DNA of 64,000 nt from Paracoccaceae bacterium Fryx2. Lineage in GTDB: Bacteria > Pseudomonadota > Alphaproteobacteria > Rhodobacterales > Rhodobacteraceae. Under the pieces are notes generated by a model. It searched no databases, was not told the DNA's origin, and saw only the letters and a list, made by a program, of their open reading frames with translations. Shown one piece after another: positions 43,439 through 51,409 of the stretch. The stretch covers positions 1 to 64,000 of the forward strand of contig JAVSGI010000001.1 of NCBI GenBank assembly GCA_032334235.1, given 5' to 3'. The stretch's first letter is position 1. Each line of letters opens with the position of its first letter. A program made the position numbers and the translations under genes.

Positions 43439-44758
43439 ATGCGCACGATCCTACTCACCACGGCCCTTGCCTTGGTCGCCACGGCGGCGGCTGCACAGCA
43501 GAGTGTCGTCGTCGTCACCTCTTTTCCCAAGGATCTGACCGACCCCTTCAAGGCCGCGTTCGAGGCGGCACATCCCGATTACCAGCTCGAGGTGGTCAGC
43601 CGGAACACCAACGCCTCGGTGTCCTTCCTGCAGGAGACCCGGGCCTCGAACACCACCGACCTGTTCTGGGCATCGGCCCCGGATGCGTTCGAGGTGCTGA
43701 AGAGCGAGGGGCTGCTTGCCAGGGTCGACATCGCGGCCGAGGGGATACCGGATACCATCGGCTCCTATCCGATCAATGATCCGGACGGCACCTACTACGG
43801 CTTCGCGGCCTCGGGTTACGGCATCATGTACAACACCCGCTACATCGAGGCGAACAACCTGCCCGTGGCCACCGAGTGGGAAGACCTGATGCGGGCCGAA
43901 TACAACGGCCATGTCGGCATGTCCTCGCCGTCGCGGTCCGGCACCACGCACCTGACCGTCGAGACCCTGCTGCAGGGCGACGGCTGGGATGCCGGCTGGG
44001 CCAAGTGGAAATGGATCTCGGGCAACATGAGCACCGTGACCGAGCGCAGCTTCGGCGTGCCCGACGGGGTGAACTCGGGCAACTTCGGCTTCGGCATCGT
44101 GATCGACTTCTTCGGCCTGGCCTCGAAAGCCTCGGGCTTCCCGGTGGAGCTGGTCTATCCCAGTGTCACGTCCATCGTGCCGGCCAACGTGGGGATCATC
44201 GAGAATGCCCCGAATGCCGAAGGGGCCAAGGCCTTTGTCGAATACATCCTGTCGCCCGAAGGCCAGCAGGTGCTGCTGAACCCGGCGATCATGCGGCTGC
44301 CGGTCAATCCGGACGCCTATGCAAACGCACCCGAAGGCTTCCCCAACCCGTTCTCGGAAGAATTCGCGCCCGGTGCGATCGTCTTCGACGTGGACAAGTC
44401 CGGCACGCGCTACAATCTGGTGAACTCGCTGTTCGACGTGATGATCACCTACCGGATGGACGACCTGCGTGCGGCGGTGGCGGCGGTGCAGGCGGCCGAG
44501 GCCGCGCATCCCGATGGTGCCAATGCCGAGGCCAGGGCGCTGATCGACGAGGCCCGCGCGCTGGTCGAGGCCCTGCCGGTCACCGAGGAGCAGGCGCTCG
44601 ATCCGTCCTTCACCGGCGTGTTCCAGATCTCGCGCGCCGAACCCGAGACACAGGTCGTCGGGCGTCAGGCCGAGGTGGAACAGGCATGGGACGCCTTTGC
44701 CGTGGCCAACTATGCCAGGGCGAAGGAACTCGCGGACCAGGCTGCCGCGATGCAGTGA
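43439..44758 (+). CDS. ABC importer periplasmic binding protein (AfuA/Fbp-like)
   Basis: 439 residues. A signal peptide (MRTILLTTALALVATAAAAQ) is followed by a type II binding-protein fold: VVVVTSFPKDLTDPFKAAFE, SRNTNASVSFLQETRASNTT, GYGIMYNTRYIEANNLPVAT and VEYILSPEGQQVLL. The iron-binding tyrosine pair of Fbp is not evident, while AfuA proteins of this group bind hexose phosphates. A C-terminal helical extension (~330-439) is shared with the PgtC-like protein. It has a strong AGGGAGG ribosome-binding site and is followed by a stem-loop. Ligand inferred to be a phosphorylated metabolite. Confidence 0.85.
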   Translation: MRTILLTTALALVATAAAAQQSVVVVTSFPKDLTDPFKAAFEAAHPDYQLEVVSRNTNASVSFLQETRASNTTDLFWASAPDAFEVLKSEGLLARVDIAAEGIPDTIGSYPINDPDGTYYGFAASGYGIMYNTRYIEANNLPVATEWEDLMRAEYNGHVGMSSPSRSGTTHLTVETLLQGDGWDAGWAKWKWISGNMSTVTERSFGVPDGVNSGNFGFGIVIDFFGLASKASGFPVELVYPSVTSIVPANVGIIENAPNAEGAKAFVEYILSPEGQQVLLNPAIMRLPVNPDAYANAPEGFPNPFSEEFAPGAIVFDVDKSGTRYNLVNSLFDVMITYRMDDLRAAVAAVQAAEAAHPDGANAEARALIDEARALVEALPVTEEQALDPSFTGVFQISRAEPETQVVGRQAEVEQAWDAFAVANYARAKELADQAAAMQ

Positions 44759-44764
44759 CCCGCA

Positions 44765-44789
44765 CCCGCTCCGGCTGGTCCGGAGCGGG
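44765..44789 (+). terminator. Stem-loop between binding-protein and permease genes
   Basis: CCCGCTCCGG (44765-44774) pairs with CCGGAGCGGG (44780-44789) around a 5-base loop. There is no long T tract. Hairpins at this place commonly stabilise the binding-protein mRNA and lower permease expression. Confidence 0.7.
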
Positions 44790-44818
44790 GCCTTCTGCCT
44801 CGAGCCCAGGTGCTTCCC

Positions 44819-46558
44819 ATGACCCAACCCATCGCTTCCCCGGGAAGCTCCGGCCGTTTCACGCTGTTTCCGCGGCTTTCCGGAACCGCCGTCACCGGCA
44901 TCGTCATCGCCCTTTTCCTCATGGCATTCCTGATCCTGCCGGTGGCGCAGGTGATCTATGTGGCCTTCCTCGACGCGCGCAGCGGCGCGTTCACGCTGCA
45001 GAACTTCCAGGATTTCTTCAACACGACCCTGTTCCGCGAAAGCTTCGTGAACTCGTTCTACGTCTCGGCGATGTCGGTGGTCTTCGCCACCATGATCGCC
45101 CTGCCGCTGGCCTACATCACCACGCGGTTCAACTTCGGCGGGGCCGTGCTGATCCAGAGCCTCGGGATCATCCCGCTCATCATGCCGCCCTTCGTCGGCG
45201 CCGTGGCGATGAGCCTGCTGTTCGGGCGCAACGGCACGGTCAACCTGCTGCTGAACCAGTATTTCGGCATCAAGATCCCCTTCATGGAGGGGTTGAACGG
45301 CGTCATCCTGGTGCAGTCGATCCACTACTTCCCCTTCATCCTGATCAACCTCTCGGCCGCGCTGCGCAACATCGACCGGTCGATGGAGGAGGCGGCGCAG
45401 AACCTCGGCTCTTCGGGGATGCGGCTGTTCCGGCGGATCGTGTTTCCCCTGGCCATGCCGGGCTATCTTGCCGGCGCGGCGCTGGTCTTCATCAAGGTCT
45501 TCGACGACCTCGGCACGCCGCTGCTGCTGAACGTGAACACCATGCTGGCGCCGCAGGCCTATCTGCGGATCACCGGCGTCGGCATCAACGACCCGATGGG
45601 CTATGTGATCTCGTTCATCCTCGTCGTGTTCTCGGTCTTCTCGCTCTGGGCCTCGTTCCTCTTCATGCGCGGCAAGGACTATGCCACGACGCAGAAGGGC
45701 GGAGGCGGGCTGTCGAAGCGCGACCTCGGCCGGGGCGAGAAGATCACGGCCTATGCGGTGATCCTGTTCATTCTTGCGCTGGTGCTTTCGCCCCATCTGG
45801 GGCTGGTGCTTCTGGCCTTCGGCACGATCTGGTCCTTCAGCCCGCTGCCCGACGGCTTTACCCTGCAGCATTTCGGCACGGTCTTCAGCCAGTCGATGCA
45901 ATACGTGACGAACACCCTGCTTTATGCCGGAACGGCCGCTCTGCTCGATGTCATCCTCGGGACGGCCATTGCCTACATCGTGATCCGCACCGGGCTGCCG
46001 GGGCGCAAGTGGCTGGACTACATGGCTACGGCCGCGCTGGCGGTTCCGGGCGTGGTGCTGGGCATCGGCTATCTGCGCCTGTTCCACGGCGTGCAGCTGC
46101 CCTTCGGGATGGGGCCGATGGCCAGCTGGTGGGGGATCATCATTCTTGCCCTTGCCATCCGGCGCCTGCCCTATGCGCTGCGGGCCTGCATGGCCGCCTT
46201 GCAGCAGATCGCGCTGGCGCTCGAAGAGGCGGCCGAAAGCCTTGGCGCGACCAGGACCTCGACCATCCGCCGCATCGTGGTGCCCTTGATGTCGGGCGGC
46301 ATCCTGGCCGGCTTCGTCACCAGTTTTGCCACCGCCGCAGTAGAGCTGTCGGCCACCATCATGCTGGTGGGCCGCTCGGCCGATGCGCCGCTTGCTTACG
46401 GCATCTATCTCTTCATGCAATCGCCATCGGGGCGCGGGGCCGGCGCCGCGCTCGGCATCCTCGCAGTGGTCATCGTGGCGCTCGGCACCTACCTCTCGCA
46501 GCGCATCATCGAACGCGACCGCCGCCGCCGCGCCGCCGCTCCGGGGGCAGAGGCATGA
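44819..46558 (+). CDS. ABC importer permease, two fused permease domains (AfuB/FbpB-like)
   Basis: 579 residues with about twelve transmembrane helices in two homologous halves. Each half has an EAA loop contacting the ATPase: SMEEAAQNLGSSGMRLFRRI in the first and LEEAAESLGATRTSTIRRIV in the second. Fusion of two permeases is usual for Fbp/Afu/Thi-type importers. The ATG at 44819 has AGGTG upstream. The stop overlaps the ATPase start by 4 bases. Confidence 0.9.
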   Translation: MTQPIASPGSSGRFTLFPRLSGTAVTGIVIALFLMAFLILPVAQVIYVAFLDARSGAFTLQNFQDFFNTTLFRESFVNSFYVSAMSVVFATMIALPLAYITTRFNFGGAVLIQSLGIIPLIMPPFVGAVAMSLLFGRNGTVNLLLNQYFGIKIPFMEGLNGVILVQSIHYFPFILINLSAALRNIDRSMEEAAQNLGSSGMRLFRRIVFPLAMPGYLAGAALVFIKVFDDLGTPLLLNVNTMLAPQAYLRITGVGINDPMGYVISFILVVFSVFSLWASFLFMRGKDYATTQKGGGGLSKRDLGRGEKITAYAVILFILALVLSPHLGLVLLAFGTIWSFSPLPDGFTLQHFGTVFSQSMQYVTNTLLYAGTAALLDVILGTAIAYIVIRTGLPGRKWLDYMATAALAVPGVVLGIGYLRLFHGVQLPFGMGPMASWWGIIILALAIRRLPYALRACMAALQQIALALEEAAESLGATRTSTIRRIVVPLMSGGILAGFVTSFATAAVELSATIMLVGRSADAPLAYGIYLFMQSPSGRGAGAALGILAVVIVALGTYLSQRIIERDRRRRAAAPGAEA

Positions 46559-47625
46559 TCCGGCAGGAGAACCCAGACATGACACGATCCAAGGCGGGCA
46601 TCCGCATCGAGAACCTGCACCTGTCGTTCGGCGAGACCAAGGTGCTGGAAGGCATCGACATGGAGATCAGGCCGGGGGAGTTCTTTGCCTTCCTCGGCCC
46701 GTCCGGCTCGGGCAAATCCACCCTGCTGCGGGCGATTGCCGGTTTTGGCCCGCGGCCGCAGGGCCGCATCCTGATCGGGGATCGCGACATTGCCGACCTG
46801 CCGCCGTGGAAGCGCAATGTCGGGATGGTGTTCCAGTCCTACGCGCTCTGGCCGCACATGACCGTGCGCGCCAACGTGGCCTTCGGGCTGGAGGAACGCC
46901 GGATGCCCCGCCGCGAGATCGGGCCGAAGGTTGAAGCCGCACTGGAACTTGTAGGCCTGCTCCACCTTGCCGACCGGATGCCGGCGCAACTGTCGGGAGG
47001 GCAGCAGCAGCGCGTTGCGCTGGCCCGGACGGTGGCGATCGAGCCTCAGGTGCTGCTGCTGGACGAGCCCCTGTCCAACCTCGACGCCTCGCTCCGGGTG
47101 CAGATGCGGCGCGAGCTGCTGGCGCTGCAGCGCAAGCTTGGCCTCACCACCGTTTTCGTGACCCACGACCAGGAGGAGGCCAACACCACGTCCGACCGGA
47201 TGGCCGTGCTGGACGGTGGCGTGATCCAGCAGATCGGCACCCCGCAGGAACTTTACGACCGCCCGGTGAACGGGTTCGTCGCGGGCTTCCTGGGAACCGC
47301 GAACATCCTGAAGGGCAGCCTGCGCGACGGAACCTTCGTGACCGGGAGCGGCAACGCCCTGCCGGTCGCGACCACCCTGGACAGGGCGACCCGCATCGTG
47401 CTCCGGCCGCAGAACATCAGCCTGACGGATGACCGCGGCTTCGGTGTCATTCCCGGCATCATCCGGCATCGCGAATTTCTCGGCAGCCAGATCCGCTATC
47501 TGGTCGAAACCGCGGATGGGCAGATCATCGTTGACCGGTTGCATGGCGAGGGGGCGGTGGCCCATGAAACCGGGGCCGCTGTCGCGCTGAAGGTCGAAAG
47601 CCGCAACGCGCCGCTGCTGGCCTGA
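46555..47625 (+). CDS. ABC importer ATPase (AfuC/FbpC-like)
   Basis: 356 residues. Walker A is GPSGSGKST, the Q-loop MVFQSYALWPHM, the signature LSGGQQQRVALARTV, Walker B VLLLDEPLSNLD, and the switch histidine lies in VFVTHDQEEA. The C-terminal ~110 residues are a TOBE-type regulatory domain (FLGTANILKGSLRDG, RIVLRPQNISL). It overlaps the permease by 4 bases and the phosphatase by 1 base. All four motifs are intact, so the importer itself looks functional. Confidence 0.91.
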   Translation: MIRQENPDMTRSKAGIRIENLHLSFGETKVLEGIDMEIRPGEFFAFLGPSGSGKSTLLRAIAGFGPRPQGRILIGDRDIADLPPWKRNVGMVFQSYALWPHMTVRANVAFGLEERRMPRREIGPKVEAALELVGLLHLADRMPAQLSGGQQQRVALARTVAIEPQVLLLDEPLSNLDASLRVQMRRELLALQRKLGLTTVFVTHDQEEANTTSDRMAVLDGGVIQQIGTPQELYDRPVNGFVAGFLGTANILKGSLRDGTFVTGSGNALPVATTLDRATRIVLRPQNISLTDDRGFGVIPGIIRHREFLGSQIRYLVETADGQIIVDRLHGEGAVAHETGAAVALKVESRNAPLLA

Positions 47626-48218
47626 TGGCGGACCTGTGGTTCATCCGCCATTTTCGCACGGCCTGGAATGCGGAAGGAAAGTTGCAGGGCCGGCGCGACA
47701 TCGCGCTGGATGACCCGCTCGGCCCCGCCGATCGGGCGGCACTGGCCGCAAATGCCGAAGCACTGGCGGGGCTGGAGTTTTCGGCCGTCTGGTCCTCTCC
47801 CCTGCTTCGGGCGCGACAGACGGCCGCGCTGCACGGCTTCGCAACGCCCGAAATCCTGCCGGACCTGGCCGAGATCGATTTCGGCAGGTTCGAGGGGCGG
47901 CTCTGGTCGGAGCTGGACGCAGCCCATCCCGGCCTCTGGCACGAGGCACCGCACCTCTTGCCGCTGGGTGAACCCTTCGAAGCCTTCACCGCCCGCGTCG
48001 CCCGCGTGCTGGCCCGGGCCGCACGCCTGTCCGGGCCGCCGGTGCTGATCTTCGGCCATGGCGCCTGGGCGGGTTGCCTTTCCTGCCTGCAGGCGGGGCG
48101 CGACCCGGCCGCGATGAACGGGATGAAACTTGCCAATGGCGGGATGCTCAGACTGCCGGTTGACCGGTTGAAGGGTTCGGTCAGGCGTTCGGCAACGGCC
48201 GCCACGTCCCGCAGCTGA
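47625..48218 (+). CDS. Histidine phosphatase family protein (phosphoglycerate-mutase-like)
   Basis: 197 residues. The catalytic motif is present as Arg-His-Phe (LWFIRHFRTAWN) where the family usually has Arg-His-Gly. The other active-site residues are visible: Arg in SSPLLRARQTA, Glu in LAEIDFGRFEG and the late His in LIFGHGAW. It probably dephosphorylates a small phosphate ester. As the last gene of the importer operon (TGATG coupling) it may act on the imported compound or set its level; this is inference. The last ~15 residues are basic and may be extra. Confidence 0.85.
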   Translation: MADLWFIRHFRTAWNAEGKLQGRRDIALDDPLGPADRAALAANAEALAGLEFSAVWSSPLLRARQTAALHGFATPEILPDLAEIDFGRFEGRLWSELDAAHPGLWHEAPHLLPLGEPFEAFTARVARVLARAARLSGPPVLIFGHGAWAGCLSCLQAGRDPAAMNGMKLANGGMLRLPVDRLKGSVRRSATAATSRS

Positions 48219-48369
48219 GCGACCGCCGGAGGTTCGGGCAGGCCCGGCAAGGGTGCGCAATCTCCCGGCCGACCGGAAAATGCGGTTCCAGGGCCATTGA
48301 TCCAGATCACGGCATGCCTGGCCCCCGTGGTCCAATGATTCAGCATTTCAAAAAATGCAGGAGCACATC

Positions 48370-50634
48370 ATGGCCGCCTTTACGCGCACGCTGCCGATCC
48401 CCGGAAACGACACAGTCACCGGCGGCACCGGCGACGACAGCCTGACGATCATCAACAATCTGGAAGGCGGCGTGCTGGTCCAGGGTTTCACGAACTATTC
48501 CGACGGCAGCCACGGCGGCATCTTCAACGCACTGGGCAACAACGACATCACCTTTTCGGGCATTGAGCGCATCGCCTTCACCGACAACGGCGGCGGGGCG
48601 GACAACATCACCACGGGTCGTGGCAACGACACGATTTCGGCCGGCGGCGGCAATGACACGATCAATTCGGGCTCGGGCACCGACATCATCGACGGCGGCG
48701 ACGGTATCGACATCTGGTCGGTCAACCTCGGCGCAGCCACCACCGCCATCGACCTCGATCTGAACGCCGCAGTCTCGACCTTCCTCGGCACCGGATCGCT
48801 GCGCAATGTCGAAGGCTTCGGCTCCCTGTTCACCGGCCTCGGCAACGACCGGATCACCGGGCACCGCAGCGCCGCGGTCAGCGACACCATCAATACCGGG
48901 GGCGGCGACGACACGATCACGCTCTGGCACGGCGGGAACGACTCGGTGACCGGCGGCAGCGGCAGCGACACGCTGGTGGTGGTGAACGAGATCGCGGGCG
49001 GGATGGAGACCCAGGGCTTCACCAACTATTCCGACGGCGGCCATGGCGGCATCTTCAATGCCAGCGGCAACAACGACATCTCGTTCTTCGGCATCGAGCG
49101 TTTCAGCTATACCGACCTCGCCGGCGGGGCTGACCGCATCACCACCGGCCGGGGCAACGACACCATCAACGGCGGCGGCGGCAATGACACGATCAATTCG
49201 GGCTCGGGCATCGACATCGTCGATGGCGGCGCAGGCATCGACATCTGGTCGGCCAACATGGGGGTTGCCACCGAAAACATTGCCATCAACCTGAACGCCG
49301 CCAGGTCGCGGTTCCTCGACACGGGCGAGGTGCGCAGTGTCGAAGGCTTCGGGTCGCTGTTCACCGGCCTCGGCAACGACCGGATCACCGGGCACCGCAG
49401 CGCCGCGGTCAGCGACACCATCAATACCGGGGGCGGCAACGACACGATCACGCTCTGGCACGGCGGGAACGACTCGGTGACCGGCGGCAGCGGCAGCGAC
49501 ACGCTGGTGGTGGTGAACGAGATCGCGGGCGGGATGGAGACCCAGGGCTTCACCAACTATTCCGACGGCGGCCATGGCGGCATCTTCAACGCCAGCGGCA
49601 ACAACGACATCTCGTTCTTCGGCATCGAGCGTTTCAGCTATACCGACCTCGCCGGCGGGGCTGACCGCATCACCACCGGCCGGGGCAACGACACCATCAA
49701 CGGCGGCGGCGGCAATGACACGATCAATTCGGGCTCGGGCATCGACATCGTCGATGGCGGCGCAGGGCTCGACCTTTGGTCGGCCAACATGGGGGACGTG
49801 AAGCGTTCGGTCGTGATCGACCTCAACGGGGTATCGACCTTCCTCGCCACCGGATCGGTGCAGAACATCGAGGGTTTCGGCAACCTTGTCACCGGCTCGG
49901 CCAGGGATGTCGTCACCGGGCACCGCACCTCGGCGCTGAGCGACACCATCAGCACGGGCGGCGGCAACGACAGGATCACGCTCTGGCACGGCGGGAATGA
50001 CTCGGTGACCGGCGGCAGCGGCAAGGACACGCTGGTGGTGGTGAACGAGATCGCGGGCGGGATGGAGACCCAGGGCTTCACCAGCTACTCCGACGGCGGC
50101 CATGGCGGCATCTTCAACGCCGCCGGAAACAACGACATCTCGTTCTTCGGCATCGAACATTTCAGCTATACCGACCTCGCCGGCGGGGCTGACCGCATCA
50201 CCACCGGCCGGGGCAACGACACCATCAACGGCGGCGGCGGCCACGACACGCTTCTTGCGGGCGCGGGCAATGACCGGGTCAACGGCGGTGCGGGGAACGA
50301 CGTGCTGGACGGCGGCGCGGGCAACGACGTGCTGAACGGCGGCGCCGGCAACGACACCCTGATCGCGGGGGCCGGGACTGACGTGCTGACCGGCGGCGCG
50401 GGCGCGGATGTGTTCGAGTTCTCCGCCACGCTGAACGAAGGGGCGAACACCGTCACGGATTTCGCCGACGGGACCGATCTGTTCCGGGTGGCGGGCGGCA
50501 TCTTCTCCACCTTCGGCATCGCGGCTGCGAACGGGGGGGCAGACACGATCATCACCCTTGGCGGCGGAACCACGGTGCTGCTGACAGGGGTGCAGGCAAG
50601 CGTGATCGATGCCAGCGACTTTCTTCTGGCCTGA
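48370..50634 (+). CDS. RTX-like protein with three long internal repeats
   Basis: 754 residues. RTX-like GNDTI/GGxGND strands are arranged in three near-identical ~177-residue modules. Each module contains LVVVNEIAGGMETQGFTNYS, GHGGIFNASGNNDISFFGIE and ADRITTGRGNDTINGGGGND. A classical nonapeptide block (GGAGNDVLDGGAGNDVLNGG) and a C-terminal domain ending DASDFLLA follow, as in type I secretion substrates. The ATG at 48370 has AGGAG upstream. No exporter genes are next to it; the system at 32-35 kb could serve. The nearly identical modules suggest recent duplication or gene conversion. Confidence 0.85.
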   Translation: MAAFTRTLPIPGNDTVTGGTGDDSLTIINNLEGGVLVQGFTNYSDGSHGGIFNALGNNDITFSGIERIAFTDNGGGADNITTGRGNDTISAGGGNDTINSGSGTDIIDGGDGIDIWSVNLGAATTAIDLDLNAAVSTFLGTGSLRNVEGFGSLFTGLGNDRITGHRSAAVSDTINTGGGDDTITLWHGGNDSVTGGSGSDTLVVVNEIAGGMETQGFTNYSDGGHGGIFNASGNNDISFFGIERFSYTDLAGGADRITTGRGNDTINGGGGNDTINSGSGIDIVDGGAGIDIWSANMGVATENIAINLNAARSRFLDTGEVRSVEGFGSLFTGLGNDRITGHRSAAVSDTINTGGGNDTITLWHGGNDSVTGGSGSDTLVVVNEIAGGMETQGFTNYSDGGHGGIFNASGNNDISFFGIERFSYTDLAGGADRITTGRGNDTINGGGGNDTINSGSGIDIVDGGAGLDLWSANMGDVKRSVVIDLNGVSTFLATGSVQNIEGFGNLVTGSARDVVTGHRTSALSDTISTGGGNDRITLWHGGNDSVTGGSGKDTLVVVNEIAGGMETQGFTSYSDGGHGGIFNAAGNNDISFFGIEHFSYTDLAGGADRITTGRGNDTINGGGGHDTLLAGAGNDRVNGGAGNDVLDGGAGNDVLNGGAGNDTLIAGAGTDVLTGGAGADVFEFSATLNEGANTVTDFADGTDLFRVAGGIFSTFGIAAANGGADTIITLGGGTTVLLTGVQASVIDASDFLLA
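48409..50240 (+). repeat. ~531-bp internal tandem repeats of the RTX-like gene
   Basis: The string GACTCGGTGACCGGCGGCAG starts a repeat at about 48940, 49471 and 49999, with spacing of 531 and 528 bases. The second and third modules are almost identical over hundreds of bases. The first module is more diverged at its start. Borders are approximate. Confidence 0.85.
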
Positions 50635-50656
50635 CCGGAGAGGGTCGCGCCGCAAG

Positions 50657-50681
50657 GGGGCGGGAAGTGGCATCCCGCCCC
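50657..50681 (+). terminator. Hairpin after the RTX-like gene
   Basis: GGGGCGGGA (50657-50665) pairs with TCCCGCCCC (50673-50681), followed by TTGGTGT. Position 20 bases after the stop supports a terminator, although the T tract is weak. Confidence 0.6.
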
Positions 50682-50855
50682 TTGGTGTGCGCGGCCCGCG
50701 GCCGACCCCTGAACCGGACGCCCCGCCGGTCCACGAGGCATCGACGGCGGCGCCTCGCCGTCAGAGCCCGTCATCCGCTTCGTCGCGGTCCCGTTCCGGC
50801 GGGTCAGCATTTCCGCAGGGCCGGGCCAAACTTGCAGGCCGCCATCATCTGCTGA

Positions 50856-50951
50856 TGCGGGGGGCGATTTCACGCGATCTCGGGCAGGTGTTTCACGCCA
50901 TCGCCGGCCGCCATTTCGCGATTGCGGGCAAGGCTGGCCGACGTTTTGCAG
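50856..50951 (+). mobile_element. Degraded terminal region of an IS21-type element
   Basis: From TGCGG at 50856 the sequence follows the left end of the elements at 8681 and 36352: GATTTCACGCGATC-CGGGCA, GTGTTTCACGCCATC and CATTTCGCG-ATTGCGGGCA units, then GGCTGGCCGACG as in the intact copies. The first unit is partly deleted. No transposase gene is attached. It is a footprint of an older relative. Confidence 0.8.
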
Positions 50952-51279
50952 GGCGTCGCCCGGCCGGGATGGCCGGTCCTGTCGCGCAACCAGGGCCTCC
51001 TGCCCGCCCGCGCCACCCCGGCAAGGGTGTGCGCGGGCGGGTTCACGTTTCCGGATTCCGGCCTCTTTCCTTCGACAGCGGGACGGGCCGCGCGTAACGG
51101 TGTCTGCCACGGCCGGACCGGGCATCGGCCCCGGCTGCGGTTGCCGAACCACCCGGCTTCAGGGCCGCAACACCGGTCCTGCACGGACAGGCCGGGGTCC
51201 GATCATCTCAGGACATCGCTGCACTTCGGTGAAAGCCAGCCGGAGATCTTCCCTTCCCTGTGCCGGACAGAGTTCACCC

Positions 51280-51360
51280 ATGACGATCATCAGTTTCCGG
51301 CACAACTTCGTGTTCGTCAAAACCTCCAAGACGGCCGGAACCAGCATCGGTTACGGATGA
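51280..51360 (+). pseudogene. Sulfotransferase N-terminal fragment (26 codons)
   Basis: The peptide from ATG at 51280 contains HNFVFVKTSKTAGTSIG, the 5'-phosphosulfate-binding loop (Lys-Thr-x-Lys-Thr-Ala-Gly-Thr-Ser) of Sulfotransfer_2-type enzymes, and then stops at 51360. The rest of that gene is absent. It is replaced by the RTX pseudogene. Confidence 0.65.
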
Positions 51361-51409
51361 CGCGGGTTACATCGTCACGACAGCCCCGGCCGTCGGCGCC
51401 CTGCTGTCA

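Noticed and set aside
43451-46585. 1044-codon minus-strand frame opposite the importer genes
   Set aside because: Shadow of the binding-protein and permease genes; low-complexity Arg/His/Gly content.
48409-50240. CRISPR-like array suspected from regular repeats
   Set aside because: Repeats are long, continuous and in frame with a protein; there are no short unique spacers.
48340-50673. Long minus-strand open frame opposite the second RTX gene
   Set aside because: Again a shadow of repeat codons; the composition is Val/Ala/Asp-rich and no start signal is present.
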